Both the position numbers and the translations under genes were made by a program. DNA of 63,566 bases from positions 1-63,566 of the forward strand of contig DAOTVC010000068.1 in NCBI GenBank assembly GCA_034437215.1, written 5' to 3'. Source of the stretch: DAOTVC01 sp034437215. Lineage in GTDB: Bacteria > Chloroflexota > Anaerolineae > B4-G1 > SLSP01. Below, one piece after another: positions 48,313 to 57,293 of this stretch. Every line of letters begins with the position of its first letter. Positions within the stretch are counted from its first letter, which is position 1. Under the pieces are notes generated by a model, which worked only from the letters and a program-made list of their open reading frames with translations, did not search any database and was not told where the DNA came from.

Positions 48313-48795
48313 ATGACCGCAGAAGAACGGCTGAGCGATTGTGTTGGGGAACCGGAGGTCGAGGAGACCGCTCCTGAGCCCGCTCCCGAGACCGCCAAGG
48401 AGGCGTGGAAGGACGTAGGGCAGCAGTTCGAGACGCTGGGACGCAGCATCGCCGACACCTTCCGTGCGGTGTGGGAGAGCGAGGAGAACCGACAGCACGT
48501 CCACGAGATCCGTGAGGGTCTCAAGTCCCTGCTGCACGAAGTCGGCGGCGCCCTCGACAGTGCGACCGGCTCCGTAGAAGGGCAGCAGATCCGTACCGAG
48601 GCCGAGCGCACCGCCACCTCGATGCGCCAGGCGGCGCGCCGGACGTGGCGGGAGGTCGAGCCGCAGGTCGCCAGCGCCCTGGCGAAGGCGAACGACGAGC
48701 TCGAGCAGGTGGTCCGGAGGATGCGCCGCTCGTCCGGCGAGTCAGGGGCCACCCGCTCCGACCAGGTCCACACCCGCTTGATCTATCCGAAGTAG
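48313..48795 (+). CDS. Helical acidic protein, function unknown
   Basis: 160 aa. Mostly charged and predicted helical (coiled coil likely in about 28-140: KEAWKDVGQQFETLGRSIADTFRAVWESEE). No signal peptide, cysteine pair or metal motif. ATG 48313 is preceded by GGAGGTGAAAG. It lies 76 nt after the DUF1028 gene and ends just before a strong terminator. Resembles stress or phasin-like helical proteins by composition only; I do not recognise a family. Confidence 0.75.
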   Translation: MTAEERLSDCVGEPEVEETAPEPAPETAKEAWKDVGQQFETLGRSIADTFRAVWESEENRQHVHEIREGLKSLLHEVGGALDSATGSVEGQQIRTEAERTATSMRQAARRTWREVEPQVASALAKANDELEQVVRRMRRSSGESGATRSDQVHTRLIYPK

Positions 48796-48840
48796 CTCTC
48801 CTCACCTCGGCAGCCTTGTGCTGCCTGTAGGATTGTAGAG

Positions 48841-48879
48841 GCGTTTTTGCGGACAGTACCGCTCTGTCCGCAAAAACGC
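48841..48879 (+). terminator. Strong intrinsic terminator
   Basis: Perfect 16-bp stem GCGTTTTTGCGGACAG (48841-48856) with CTGTCCGCAAAAACGC (48864-48879), 7-nt loop, followed by TCTTTTTG. Ends the DUF1028-helical-protein transcript. Confidence 0.93.
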
Positions 48880-49046
48880 TCTTTTTGTATCTTCCCGTTG
48901 CCGACAGTTGGAGTCGAAGTACAATCTCCTTTGGGCGGGTCGCGAGTGGCTCTGTTGAGCAGGGCGCTCGCGGTCGTGCCTCTATCCCTACTCGCTCTGT
49001 TTTCAAGGAGACACCGGTGCTTGTGCACACCACCCAAGTATGCAAT

Positions 49047-49086
49047 GACTGCTGGACTACCTGACTACGAGACCAAACGACTAATT
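49047..49086 (+). repeat. Five tandem octanucleotides in the MFS gene leader
   Basis: GACTGCTG, GACTACCT, GACTACGA, GACCAAAC, GACTAATT, followed by TTGAAGGA and the ATG at 49101. The whole leader (49001-49100) is homologous to the DUF1028 leader (47252-47354) although the genes are unrelated. Confidence 0.82.
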
Positions 49087-49100
49087 TTGAAGGAGACGCC

Positions 49101-50522
49101 ATGACTTACAAAGAACCCGTCGTGCCCGTACCGGCTCACTTCACCCTCCGTTTCAAGATTGCCTGGGGGGTAGCGGCCCTGGGCACCTCCCTGATCTCCG
49201 GCATCTACGCGGCGCTGCTCCCCATCTTCTACCAGGACTACCTGGGGCTGCAGGCGCGCTGGATCGCCACCGCCTCCCTCGTCTACGCCATCTGGAACGC
49301 CATCAACGATCCCCTCTTCGGCTACATCACCGACAGCACCCGGTCCAAGCGTGGACGGCGCATCCCCTACATGCGCTACACGGCGCCCTTCCTGGCCCTC
49401 ACCTTCATCCTGGTCTGGTTCGCGCCCCCTGGCCTCGACAAGCGGGGGCTCTTCTGGTGGATGCTGGTCACGATGCTGCTCTACGACACCTGCTACACCA
49501 TCGTCGGTCTGACCTACTCGGCGCTGCTGCCCGGGATCACCGTCTCCGATGCCGAGCGGAACGGGCTGCAGATCTCCTCCTCGCTCTTCGGCCTCCTGGG
49601 GACCATCCTGGGCTTCCTCATCCCGGACTTCTTCCGTCCCAAGGGCGATGCCTCACCCACCTTCCTGCCGCTGCAGCTCTCGATGATCGTGGTGGCGGTA
49701 GTGAGCGCGCTCCTTATCATCTTCACCACTCTCAAGGTGAAGGAACGGCGGGAGTTCCACGAGGTGGACGAGCCCCTGCCGCTGGGGCAGGCCCTCAAAT
49801 ACAGCTTCACCAGCAAGTCCTTTCTCATTCTCGTGGCCCAGAACTTCATGTCGATTCTCATGCAGGCTCTCATCCTGGGGGGACTCTTCTATCTGGGGGA
49901 TTACGTGCTGCAGATGAGCGCTATGGTGCTCATCGCCTGCGTCTTCATCCCCTTGATCATCGGCGTGCCCGTCACCACACTGATTCGTCGACGGCTGGGG
50001 GTGGTGGGGACGGAACAGTTCCTGTTGGTCATCGCGGGCGTGGCCCTCGTGCTTCTCGTCGTGGTGCCCGAACCGCTGATGCTGGTCTGCCTGGCGGTGG
50101 CAGGCTTCGGGCTCTCGGGCCCCCAGACCCTCACCAACGTTCTCTTCGGGCAGGTCGCCGACGAGGACGAGCTCCGGACGGGCGTGCGGCGGGAGGGCGT
50201 CTTCTTCGGGATCAACGCTCTCTTGACCAAGCCGGCGCAGTCCCTGGCGCTGACGCTGATCCCCTTCATCCTCGAGGGGACGAACTTCGTCACCCGGGAG
50301 GCGAATCTCGGGCAGATCTACTTGAATCAGCCCCCGGAGGCCCTCTTCGGCATCAAGGCGCTGGTGGGGTTGATTCCGGGCCTGGCTCTGTTGTTGGGGG
50401 CTCTCATCCTCGTCTGGTACCCGCTGCGGGGCGAGTACCTCGACGAGGTGAAGAGGGCGGTGCTGGTGCTCCACGCCGCGAAGGAGGCGGAGTTGGCGGC
50501 GCGGGACGCGCGCGGCTCCTGA
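49101..50522 (+). CDS. MFS transporter, glycoside-pentoside-hexuronide:cation symporter type
   Basis: 473 aa with about 12 membrane helices. Opening FKIAWGVAALGTSLISGIYAALLPIFYQD and the first-loop motif NDPLFGYITDSTRSKRGRRIPYM match the MelB/GPH family, which co-transport sugars or glycosides with Na+ or H+. Next to it, convergent, is a GH1 beta-glucosidase, so uptake and hydrolysis of a beta-glucoside is a sensible pair. The octanucleotide leader precedes the start; the terminator at 50536 follows. Confidence 0.87.
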   Translation: MTYKEPVVPVPAHFTLRFKIAWGVAALGTSLISGIYAALLPIFYQDYLGLQARWIATASLVYAIWNAINDPLFGYITDSTRSKRGRRIPYMRYTAPFLALTFILVWFAPPGLDKRGLFWWMLVTMLLYDTCYTIVGLTYSALLPGITVSDAERNGLQISSSLFGLLGTILGFLIPDFFRPKGDASPTFLPLQLSMIVVAVVSALLIIFTTLKVKERREFHEVDEPLPLGQALKYSFTSKSFLILVAQNFMSILMQALILGGLFYLGDYVLQMSAMVLIACVFIPLIIGVPVTTLIRRRLGVVGTEQFLLVIAGVALVLLVVVPEPLMLVCLAVAGFGLSGPQTLTNVLFGQVADEDELRTGVRREGVFFGINALLTKPAQSLALTLIPFILEGTNFVTREANLGQIYLNQPPEALFGIKALVGLIPGLALLLGALILVWYPLRGEYLDEVKRAVLVLHAAKEAELAARDARGS

Positions 50523-50535
50523 GCAGTGCATTCCG

Positions 50536-50574
50536 GAACGCCGCCCGCGGCCGCTATCTCCGCGGGCGGCGTTC
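50536..50574. terminator. Terminator between convergent MFS and glucosidase genes
   Basis: GAACGCCGCCCGCGG (50536-50550) pairs perfectly with CCGCGGGCGGCGTTC (50560-50574) around a 9-nt loop, on both strands. No clear U tract, but position and 15-bp stem support termination in both directions. Confidence 0.75.
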
Positions 50575-50586
50575 GGGTGGAACAGG

Positions 50587-51936
50587 TCAGCGGGAGAAGC
50601 CGTTGCTACGGATAACCTCGGCGTACCAGTGCCCGCTCTCCTTGATGGTGCGCTCCAGGCTCTCGTAGTCCACGTGGATGAGCCCGAAGCGCATGTCGTA
50701 GCCGTGGGCCCACTCGAAGTTGTCAAGGAGGGACCAGACGAAGTAGCCGCGCATGGGCACCCCCACCTCGAGGGCGCGGTGGACCTGGGCGATGTGGTCT
50801 CGCAGGTAGGCGATGCGCCGGTAGTCGCGAATGCGCCCGTCGAGATCCTTGCCCTCGGGTACGGGCATCCCGTTCTCCGTCACGTACAGGGCCTCGATCT
50901 CGTAGTCCGTCCAGATGCGGGTCAGAATCTCGAAGAGGCCCTCGGGATAGATCTCCCACATCTGCGAGTACTCGCTGCCCTCCGGCTGGATCTGGGTGAC
51001 CTGGATGAGGGGGGAGTCGGGGGCGTGGCGGACGACGTGGCGGGTGTAGTAGTTGACGCCCAGGAAGTCGAGGGGCGCGGCAATACGCTCCAGATCTTTC
51101 TCCTCGACCTCCTCGAAGAAGGGGGCGAAGAGGGTCTGGAGATCCTGGGGATAGTGGCCTCGGAAGAGGGGATCGAGGAAGATGCGGTTGAGGACGCCGT
51201 CGAAGCGGCGGGCAGCCGCCCTGTCGGCCTCGCTCTCCGTGGCGGGATGAACGGGGCCGTGGTTGAGCGTGATGCCCACCTGGCGGTCGCCGTCACCACT
51301 CTCCCGCAGCACCTCCACCGCCGCGGCGTGGGAGAGCAGGAGGTTGTGGGTCGCCTGGAAGGCGGCCAGGGGGTCCTTGCGGCCCGGCGCGTGCTCTCCG
51401 ATGAAGTAGCCCACCATCGCCACCACCCAGGGTTCGTTGTGGGTGATCCAGTGGGTGACCCGGTCACCGAGGCGGTCGGCGACGGCGCGGGTGTAGTCGG
51501 CGAAGGCGGGGACGATCTCCCGGTTGGGCCAGCCCCCCTCGTCTTCCAGAGGCTGGGGGAGATCCCAGTGGTAGAGGGTGACGTAGGGCTCGATGTTGTG
51601 CTCCAGAAGCCCGTCGACCAACCGGTCGTAGAAGTCGAGCCCCGCTTCGTTTACCTCCCCCCGGCCCTCGGGGATGATGCGCGGCCAGGCGATGGAGAAG
51701 CGGTAGGCGTCCAGCCCCAGCTGCGCCATCAGCTCCACGTCCTCCTGCCAGTGGTGGTAGTGGTCGGCGGCAACGTCGCCCGTGTCGCCGTGGCTGATCT
51801 TGCCCGGCGTGTGGGAGAAGGTGTCCCAGATGGAGGGCCGGCGACCGTCCTCTTGGACGGCTCCTTCGATCTGATAGGCGGCGGTGGCGCTTCCCCAGAC
51901 AAAGTCCTCGGGGAAGTTGATCTCCAGTTCTTTCAT
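50587..51936 (-). CDS. bglA: GH1 beta-glucosidase
   Basis: 449 aa, the usual length. Hydrolyses terminal beta-glucosides and related disaccharides with retention. Opening FPEDFVWGSATAAYQIEGA is the GH1 signature. Acid/base Glu168 lies in THNEPW and nucleophile Glu354 in YVTENGMP. GYFVWSLLDNFEWAHGYDMRFGL is conserved near the C-terminus. No signal peptide, so intracellular; the convergent GPH transporter could supply substrate. Start ATG 51936 follows AAAGGAGTATTCGC. Confidence 0.94.
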   Translation of the reverse strand: MKELEINFPEDFVWGSATAAYQIEGAVQEDGRRPSIWDTFSHTPGKISHGDTGDVAADHYHHWQEDVELMAQLGLDAYRFSIAWPRIIPEGRGEVNEAGLDFYDRLVDGLLEHNIEPYVTLYHWDLPQPLEDEGGWPNREIVPAFADYTRAVADRLGDRVTHWITHNEPWVVAMVGYFIGEHAPGRKDPLAAFQATHNLLLSHAAAVEVLRESGDGDRQVGITLNHGPVHPATESEADRAAARRFDGVLNRIFLDPLFRGHYPQDLQTLFAPFFEEVEEKDLERIAAPLDFLGVNYYTRHVVRHAPDSPLIQVTQIQPEGSEYSQMWEIYPEGLFEILTRIWTDYEIEALYVTENGMPVPEGKDLDGRIRDYRRIAYLRDHIAQVHRALEVGVPMRGYFVWSLLDNFEWAHGYDMRFGLIHVDYESLERTIKESGHWYAEVIRSNGFSR

Positions 51937-52059
51937 GCGAATACTCCTTTCGTCGGTAGGTAGTGGATTGAGCCCCTAAACCCTCAGGATGATGTTGGGC
52001 GCCTGCGGCAAGGCCGGTACAGACCTCAATTATAGTCCTATTTGCGAACGACGATAAGG

Positions 52060-52219
52060 CTAAGTGTCTGTAAGAAAACAACTTCCCGACGGTGGGTGCT
52101 TGGGGAGCGTAACAAACTTCTGGCAGTGCTGGAGGCATGCAGACCTCAAACGCGCCCGGAGGAGCCCTTTCATCCCGACTCCAGAGATGTCGGGAAGTTA
52201 TACTCTTACGAACCCTAAG
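52060..52219. mobile_element. 160-bp terminal-inverted-repeat element
   Basis: Left end CTAAGTGTCTGTAAGAAAAC followed by AACTTCCCGAC. The right end, read inward, is CTTAGGGTTCGTAAGAGTAT followed by AACTTCCCGAC; 24 of the 31 end bases match. The interior holds GCAGACCTCAAACGCG, shared with the copies at 22653 and 27721. It ends 12 bp before the -35 box of the next promoter. Non-coding, MITE-like. Confidence 0.8.
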
Positions 52220-52231
52220 TTCACCTTTGCC

Positions 52232-52260
52232 TTGACCTTGCCCGGCTTCCTTCATATAAT
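52232..52260 (+). promoter_or_regulatory. Promoter of the pseudo-receiver/ComEC operon
   Basis: TTGACC (52232-52237), 17-nt spacer, TATAAT (52255-52260), 43 nt before the GTG start. It begins just beyond the repeat element, whose insertion could have changed upstream control. Confidence 0.75.
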
Positions 52261-52302
52261 GAGGGAAGCAACCAGCTTTCGCGAGCGCACATAGGAGGCT
52301 AA

Positions 52303-53160
52303 GTGGAAGGTCGCGTACTTCTCATCGAGGATGATGCCGTCAATCGCCAGGTACTTCGGGAGCGCTTCGAAGAGTACGATATTCACATTGATGAAGCGGA
52401 GGTGGGACAAGAGGGGATCAACCTCGCAACCCGTCTCCTTCCCCAGGCAGTCATTATCAGCACCAGTCTGCCCGATATGCGGGGCAGGGACGTCGCCAAG
52501 AAGTTACGCTCCCTCACCCGTACCGAGCACATCTATCTCATGCTCCTCGCCGACGATGACGTTCAGTCCGAACGCTTGAGCGGGTTGGAGCAGGGGGTCG
52601 ATGACTTCGTCGCTTCTCCCTTCGATCCCGACGAGGTCATGCTGCGGATTCGTAATGCCCTACGGCGGGCCAATTCCTCGAATCTCATGGACCCGACGAC
52701 GGGGCTTCCGGCGACTCGGCTCGTCCAGGACCAACTACGCCGTCTGGTCCAGGTCCCGGAGGGCGACTGGGCCCTGTTGCGCTTTCACATCTCCTACCTG
52801 GAGGCCTTCCGGGAGGTCTACGGCTTCCAGGCTGCCAACGACTTCCTGCGGGATATGGGACGTATCCTCGCCGAGGTGCTCAACAAGGACGCCGTCGTCA
52901 ACGATTTCCTCGGTTACACGGGCCACGACAACTTCATCGTGGTGACCAAGCAGAGCCGCGCCGCGCAGTTCAAGGACGAGGTGCAGCAGGCCTTCAACGA
53001 GGAGGTGGAGAAGCACTACGGCTTTATCGAACGGCGTCAAGGATACCTTGAAGTCGACGGAGAGCGCACCCCCCTCGCCTCACTGCGCATCTGGGAGATC
53101 ACCCCGGCAGACGGCCCCTTCTACGACATCCGCTCCCTGAGTGAGGCACTCGTCGGGTAG
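52303..53160 (+). CDS. Pseudo-receiver protein with degenerate GGDEF-like domain
   Basis: 285 aa starting at GTG 52303 (AGGAGG upstream). The N-terminal domain has the fold of a receiver (RVLLIEDDAVNRQVLRERFEE), but Ser53 (IISTSLPDMRG) replaces the phosphorylated Asp and ASPF replaces the Lys-Pro. The C-terminal domain is GGDEF-like in order (LLRFHISYLEAFREVYGFQAA, FLGYTGHDNFIVV) with GHDNF in place of GGDEF, so neither phosphorylation nor c-di-GMP synthesis is expected. It lies 14 nt upstream of comEC in one transcript, so a regulatory tie to DNA uptake is inferred. Confidence 0.82.
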   Translation: MEGRVLLIEDDAVNRQVLRERFEEYDIHIDEAEVGQEGINLATRLLPQAVIISTSLPDMRGRDVAKKLRSLTRTEHIYLMLLADDDVQSERLSGLEQGVDDFVASPFDPDEVMLRIRNALRRANSSNLMDPTTGLPATRLVQDQLRRLVQVPEGDWALLRFHISYLEAFREVYGFQAANDFLRDMGRILAEVLNKDAVVNDFLGYTGHDNFIVVTKQSRAAQFKDEVQQAFNEEVEKHYGFIERRQGYLEVDGERTPLASLRIWEITPADGPFYDIRSLSEALVG

Positions 53161-53174
53161 ATCCGGGTGTCTCC

Positions 53175-55511
53175 ATGACCCCGCTGGTAATCTTTACGGC
53201 GGCCTGGGCCTTGGGCATTCTCCTGGCCTGGGCCGCCCTTTTTCATCCCGTCTGGTTTCTCCTCTCCCTGCCCCTGGCGCTGGCCATCGACTTCGGTTGG
53301 CGGCATGAGCGCCGGGGACGGCTCCTCATCTGGGCGCTCGCCGGGCTCTCGCTGGGTGCCGGGCGCTTCGTGGTCAGCCGTCCCCGCTTCGACGCCACCC
53401 ACGTGGTACACTACAATGACCTCGGGGAGTTGGACTTGGTGGGCGTGGTGGTGGGGGAGCCCGACCGCCGTGCCACCCACACCCAGTTACGCCTGGTCGT
53501 CGAGGAGGCGCACCTCCCCTCGGGGGAGGTGCGCCCTGTCCACGGGCGCGTGCTCGTACGGGCCCCCGTCTACACGCCCGCCTTTCACGGGGATCGGGTG
53601 CGCGTAACCGGCACCTTGGAGACCCCGCCCGTCTTCGAGCGCTTCTCCTACCGCGATCACCTCGCCCGGCAGAAGATCCACTCCCTGCTGCGCCGGGCCG
53701 ACGTCGTCGTCCTCACCTCCCACGTCGGCTTTCGGCCTTACGAGAGTCTGCTCCGGTTCAAGTTCTTCGCCCTGGAGCGGCTACACCGGGTGCTGCCGGA
53801 GCCGCAGTCCTCCCTTCTGGCGGGCATCTTGTTGGGGATCGAGAGTGGCATCCCGGCGTCCTTGAACGATGATTTCGCAGCAACGGGGACGAGCCACATC
53901 GTCGCCATCTCCGGCTTCAACATCGCCATTGTGGCCGGGATGCTGGCCCAGGTAGCGCAGCGCCTGGGGCGGGGGCGAGGGGAAACCTTGCTGGCCCTGG
54001 GAGGTGTGACCCTCTACACGCTCTTCGTCGGCGCCTCGGCCGCCGTGCTGCGGGCGGCGGTGATGGGGAGTGTCACCGTTCTTGCCCGGACCCAGGTGAG
54101 CCGCCAGCACCCTCCGACCACGCTGGCCTTTGCCGTACTCTTCATGTCCGCCCTCAACCCCTTCGTCCTCTGGGACGTGGGCTTCCAGCTGAGCCTGGCG
54201 GCGACGGCAGGGCTCATCTTCTTCACCGAACCCCTCACCCGCTGCTTCCGACGGGGGATCGAGCGCTTCACCGGCTCGGCGCAGGCGGAGCGGATCGTCG
54301 GCCTGCTCAGCGACGCCCTCATCGTCACGCTGGCGGCGCAGATCACGACGACGCCCATCCTCGTCGCCAAGTTCCAGCGCCTCTCCCTGGTGACTCTCCT
54401 CACCAACTTTCTCATCCTCCCGGCCCAGCCCCTCGTGATGGCGACGGGCGCGCTCACCCTCCTCGCGGCCCTCCTCTGGCTGCCCCTGGGGCAGATCGTG
54501 GCCTGGTCGGCGTGGGCCTTCCTCTCCTATACCATCGCCCTCGTGCGGTGGACGGCGGACATCCCCTTCGCCTCGGTTGGCGTGGGGCGCCTGGGCACGC
54601 CCCTCGTCTGGGGCTACTACCTCGCTCTGGGTGGGGGGGCCTGGTGGCTCTCCCGCTCGCCGGAGGAGCGCCGCCGCTGGCGACAGAGGGTGCGGGCCCT
54701 GCCCCGCTGGCAGCTGGTGGGTGGGCTGATCCTCGCTGTGCTCGTCGGCGGGTACGTCTCCGCCCTGCCCGATGGGCGCCTCCACGTCCTCTTCCTCGCC
54801 GTCGAAGGTGGGGAGCCCATCTTCGTACAGACGCCCACGGGGCGCCAGGTGCTCATCGACGGGGGCTCGGAGCCGCGGGAGCTGCTGGCGGAGGTGGGAC
54901 GGCGGATGCCCTTCTGGGACCGGCACATCGACCTCGTCGTGCTGACCTCCCCCGACGACGAACGGCTGGCGGGGCTGGTGCCCCTCCTGGAGCGCTACGA
55001 CGTGGAGCACATCGCGATGGGTCCTGAAGCGGGTGCGGGTCCCTACTACGAACGATGGACGGCGTTGCTGGAGGAGCGCGCTCCCGGAACGGTGAGCGTT
55101 CTGCGGGCGGGCGTGACCTGGGAGCTGGACCCCGAGGTGGAGCTACGCGTCCTCTGGCCTCCGCCCTATGCGCCGCCTGCCCCGCTCGTACTGCAGATCG
55201 TCCACGGTGAGAGCGTCGTTCTGCTGCCCGGCGCCGCCACCACTCGGGTCGAGGATGCGTTGGTCGAGGGAGGGGTGGGGCTGGAGAGCGCCGTCCTCCT
55301 CGTCCCGCGCGGGGGGGCGAAGACGGCGCTGAGCCCGGACTTCCTCCGCGCGGTAGCGCCCGAGGTGACGGTGATCAGCGCCGGGAAGAGAGGGCCCGCA
55401 CCCCAGGTGCTCGCCCGCCTCATGGATCTGCCCGTCTACCGGACCGATCTGCAGGGCACCGTCGAGATCATCTCCGACGGGCGACGCCTTCGGGTGCGCC
55501 CATCGCGCTGA
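53175..55511 (+). CDS. comEC: ComEC/Rec2 DNA-uptake channel with degenerate C-terminal MBL-like domain
   Basis: 778 aa. Forms the membrane channel that takes single-stranded DNA into the cell. N-terminal region with hydrophobic helices and OB-like domain (about 1-170), competence domain (HIVAISGFNIAIVAGM, about 240-480) and a C-terminal metallo-beta-lactamase-like domain (about 535-778). In that domain the metal motif H-x-H-x-D-H reads TSPDDERLAGL, and the lead VGQGDA reads LAVEGGEP, so the usual nuclease-like metal site is absent. Otherwise full length. Couples with ComEA (25312). Confidence 0.9.
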   Translation: MTPLVIFTAAWALGILLAWAALFHPVWFLLSLPLALAIDFGWRHERRGRLLIWALAGLSLGAGRFVVSRPRFDATHVVHYNDLGELDLVGVVVGEPDRRATHTQLRLVVEEAHLPSGEVRPVHGRVLVRAPVYTPAFHGDRVRVTGTLETPPVFERFSYRDHLARQKIHSLLRRADVVVLTSHVGFRPYESLLRFKFFALERLHRVLPEPQSSLLAGILLGIESGIPASLNDDFAATGTSHIVAISGFNIAIVAGMLAQVAQRLGRGRGETLLALGGVTLYTLFVGASAAVLRAAVMGSVTVLARTQVSRQHPPTTLAFAVLFMSALNPFVLWDVGFQLSLAATAGLIFFTEPLTRCFRRGIERFTGSAQAERIVGLLSDALIVTLAAQITTTPILVAKFQRLSLVTLLTNFLILPAQPLVMATGALTLLAALLWLPLGQIVAWSAWAFLSYTIALVRWTADIPFASVGVGRLGTPLVWGYYLALGGGAWWLSRSPEERRRWRQRVRALPRWQLVGGLILAVLVGGYVSALPDGRLHVLFLAVEGGEPIFVQTPTGRQVLIDGGSEPRELLAEVGRRMPFWDRHIDLVVLTSPDDERLAGLVPLLERYDVEHIAMGPEAGAGPYYERWTALLEERAPGTVSVLRAGVTWELDPEVELRVLWPPPYAPPAPLVLQIVHGESVVLLPGAATTRVEDALVEGGVGLESAVLLVPRGGAKTALSPDFLRAVAPEVTVISAGKRGPAPQVLARLMDLPVYRTDLQGTVEIISDGRRLRVRPSR

Positions 55512-55516
55512 GCGCC

Positions 55517-57247
55517 CTAGCGGCAGAAGAGGATGGGGCGGGTGCTCTCCCGCAGTACCTGACCCACGGTGCTCCCCAGCACGACCTCGAGCATGGGGTT
55601 CAGGCCGTAGCCGCCCATGAGGATGAGGTCGCTGTCGAGGCTCTCCGCCGTCTCCAGGATCGCCGTGGCCGCCGATCCCTTCCGGTGGCTGTAGGCGGCG
55701 CGTACGTTGCGGCTCTCCAGGTAGCCCTGGGCCTCCAGGAGGACCTCCGCCAGATCCTGATCCTCTTCGATCACGGTAGTGACGTGGAGCGGAATCTCCC
55801 AGTGGATGGCCAGGTAGGCGGCAACATAGAGCGCCTCCCGGGCCTTGGGACTCCCATCGTAGGCCAGGAGAGCGCTGTCGGGGGAACGCACCTCCTGGGG
55901 GACGGCGAGGATGGGGCGGGGCGAGTGGAGGATCAGGCTACGGAAACCGGAGCTCAACCTCGCCAGGGGTTGGGCGCCGGGCGGGTAGCTGAGTTTGACG
56001 ACGACGAGGTCGGTCCAGCGCGCGCGATCGCAGATGACGTCGTTGACGCTGCCGGGCTCGATGACCAGCTCGCCCGGGACTCCCGCCTCCCGGCAACGGG
56101 CCTCGAAGCGCTCCCCCAGGGAGAGGGCGGTCGGCTCCCCACCGTTCTTGGCGACGACGTGGAGACCGAAGATCTTGCCCCCCTCGCGCCGGGCGACGAT
56201 GAGCGCCTCTTCCAGAGCCAGCCAGCTTCCCTCGTCACCGCTCAGGGGTACGAGGATGGCGTCGAAGAGCGGCTCGAAGCCGCGGGGCTCCACCCGCTCC
56301 TGGCGCCACTGCCCCGGAGGCGGGCCGGCGGTCAGGCTGCTCGGCGTCACGGCGTTCAGGAGCTGCTCCCCCACGCGTGAGACGACGCGCTCGCGGCGCG
56401 TGCTGAAGCGGTCGGCGAGATCGAGTGCCGCGGCGCGCGTGTCCACCTCCCAACCCAGGGCTTGCTGGAGTTCGGCCCGGTGCTCCAGCAGCCAGAGGTA
56501 GAGATCCGTCTCCGTGCGGTCGGGGAAGTCGCGCAGCAGGCCCCGCTCGCGGATGACGGCAATCACCGGCCGGTAGACGTTGTCGTACCAGTGGGCGACG
56601 GCTTCGGGGTAGGAGACGTCGCGCTGCTCGTCCAGCCCCATGAAGTAGCGGTGGACCTGGATGTGCTCTTCCAGACGATCGTACTGTCCGGCGACGGTCA
56701 CGCCGAGCTCCGCCTCCGGACGGAGATCGTCGATCTCCGTCCGCTCCAGGAACCGGGCGTATTCCGCCTTGAGGATCACGTCCCGCATCTCGACGTCGGG
56801 GGTGAGGGGTACGCGGGTCTGCACCTCGTAGACGCGGGCCTGCAGGTGGCTGAAGCCCATCTGCCGGGCCACGGAGACGCGGTGGTGCCCGTCCTTCACG
56901 AAGTAGGCGGAGCCCACCTGGTAGACTTCGATGGGCGGGAGCCCCTCGAGACCGCTGGTGGCGATGAAGACGCGGGTCCAGCGGTCCATGTCGCTGTCGT
57001 GCTTGGGCAGGAAGGTGCGGGTGAAGTCGGTGTAGCGCCCCTCGCTACCCACGATGGCGTCGAGGGGGACGTCCTGCAGGCCTCTGGGGGTGGCGGTCGT
57101 CGCCTGCAGCTTCCGCCGTACCTCTTCGTAGGAGAGGAGGTCGGCGGATCTGCCGGTGAAGCGGGCCATGACCCGCTCGAGATCGGCGGCCCGCCGGGCC
57201 CGGTGAAAGTCCCGGGCTGCAGCAACGGCGTTATAGGACTGTACCAA
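55517..57247 (-). CDS. ParB-like domain fused to two universal-stress domains
   Basis: 576 aa. N-terminal 290 residues include FVKDGHHRVSVARQMGF (about 117-133), a ParB/sulfiredoxin-like phosphate-binding motif, within a DUF4032-like region. Then two USP domains follow, about 320-440 and 445-576; the second ends LILMGGYGLNPMLEVVLGSTVGQVLRES, with the ATP-binding G-x2-G-x9-GS pattern kept (GGYG ... GST). The first USP lacks it (VVVKLSYPPG). Stress-signal protein of unknown output. Ends 5 nt from the convergent comEC stop. Confidence 0.8.
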   Translation of the reverse strand: MVQSYNAVAAARDFHRARRAADLERVMARFTGRSADLLSYEEVRRKLQATTATPRGLQDVPLDAIVGSEGRYTDFTRTFLPKHDSDMDRWTRVFIATSGLEGLPPIEVYQVGSAYFVKDGHHRVSVARQMGFSHLQARVYEVQTRVPLTPDVEMRDVILKAEYARFLERTEIDDLRPEAELGVTVAGQYDRLEEHIQVHRYFMGLDEQRDVSYPEAVAHWYDNVYRPVIAVIRERGLLRDFPDRTETDLYLWLLEHRAELQQALGWEVDTRAAALDLADRFSTRRERVVSRVGEQLLNAVTPSSLTAGPPPGQWRQERVEPRGFEPLFDAILVPLSGDEGSWLALEEALIVARREGGKIFGLHVVAKNGGEPTALSLGERFEARCREAGVPGELVIEPGSVNDVICDRARWTDLVVVKLSYPPGAQPLARLSSGFRSLILHSPRPILAVPQEVRSPDSALLAYDGSPKAREALYVAAYLAIHWEIPLHVTTVIEEDQDLAEVLLEAQGYLESRNVRAAYSHRKGSAATAILETAESLDSDLILMGGYGLNPMLEVVLGSTVGQVLRESTRPILFCR

Positions 57248-57293
57248 GGATCTTCCTCCTCTCTACGTCGATCGGGGCCGAGTATACCACAGC

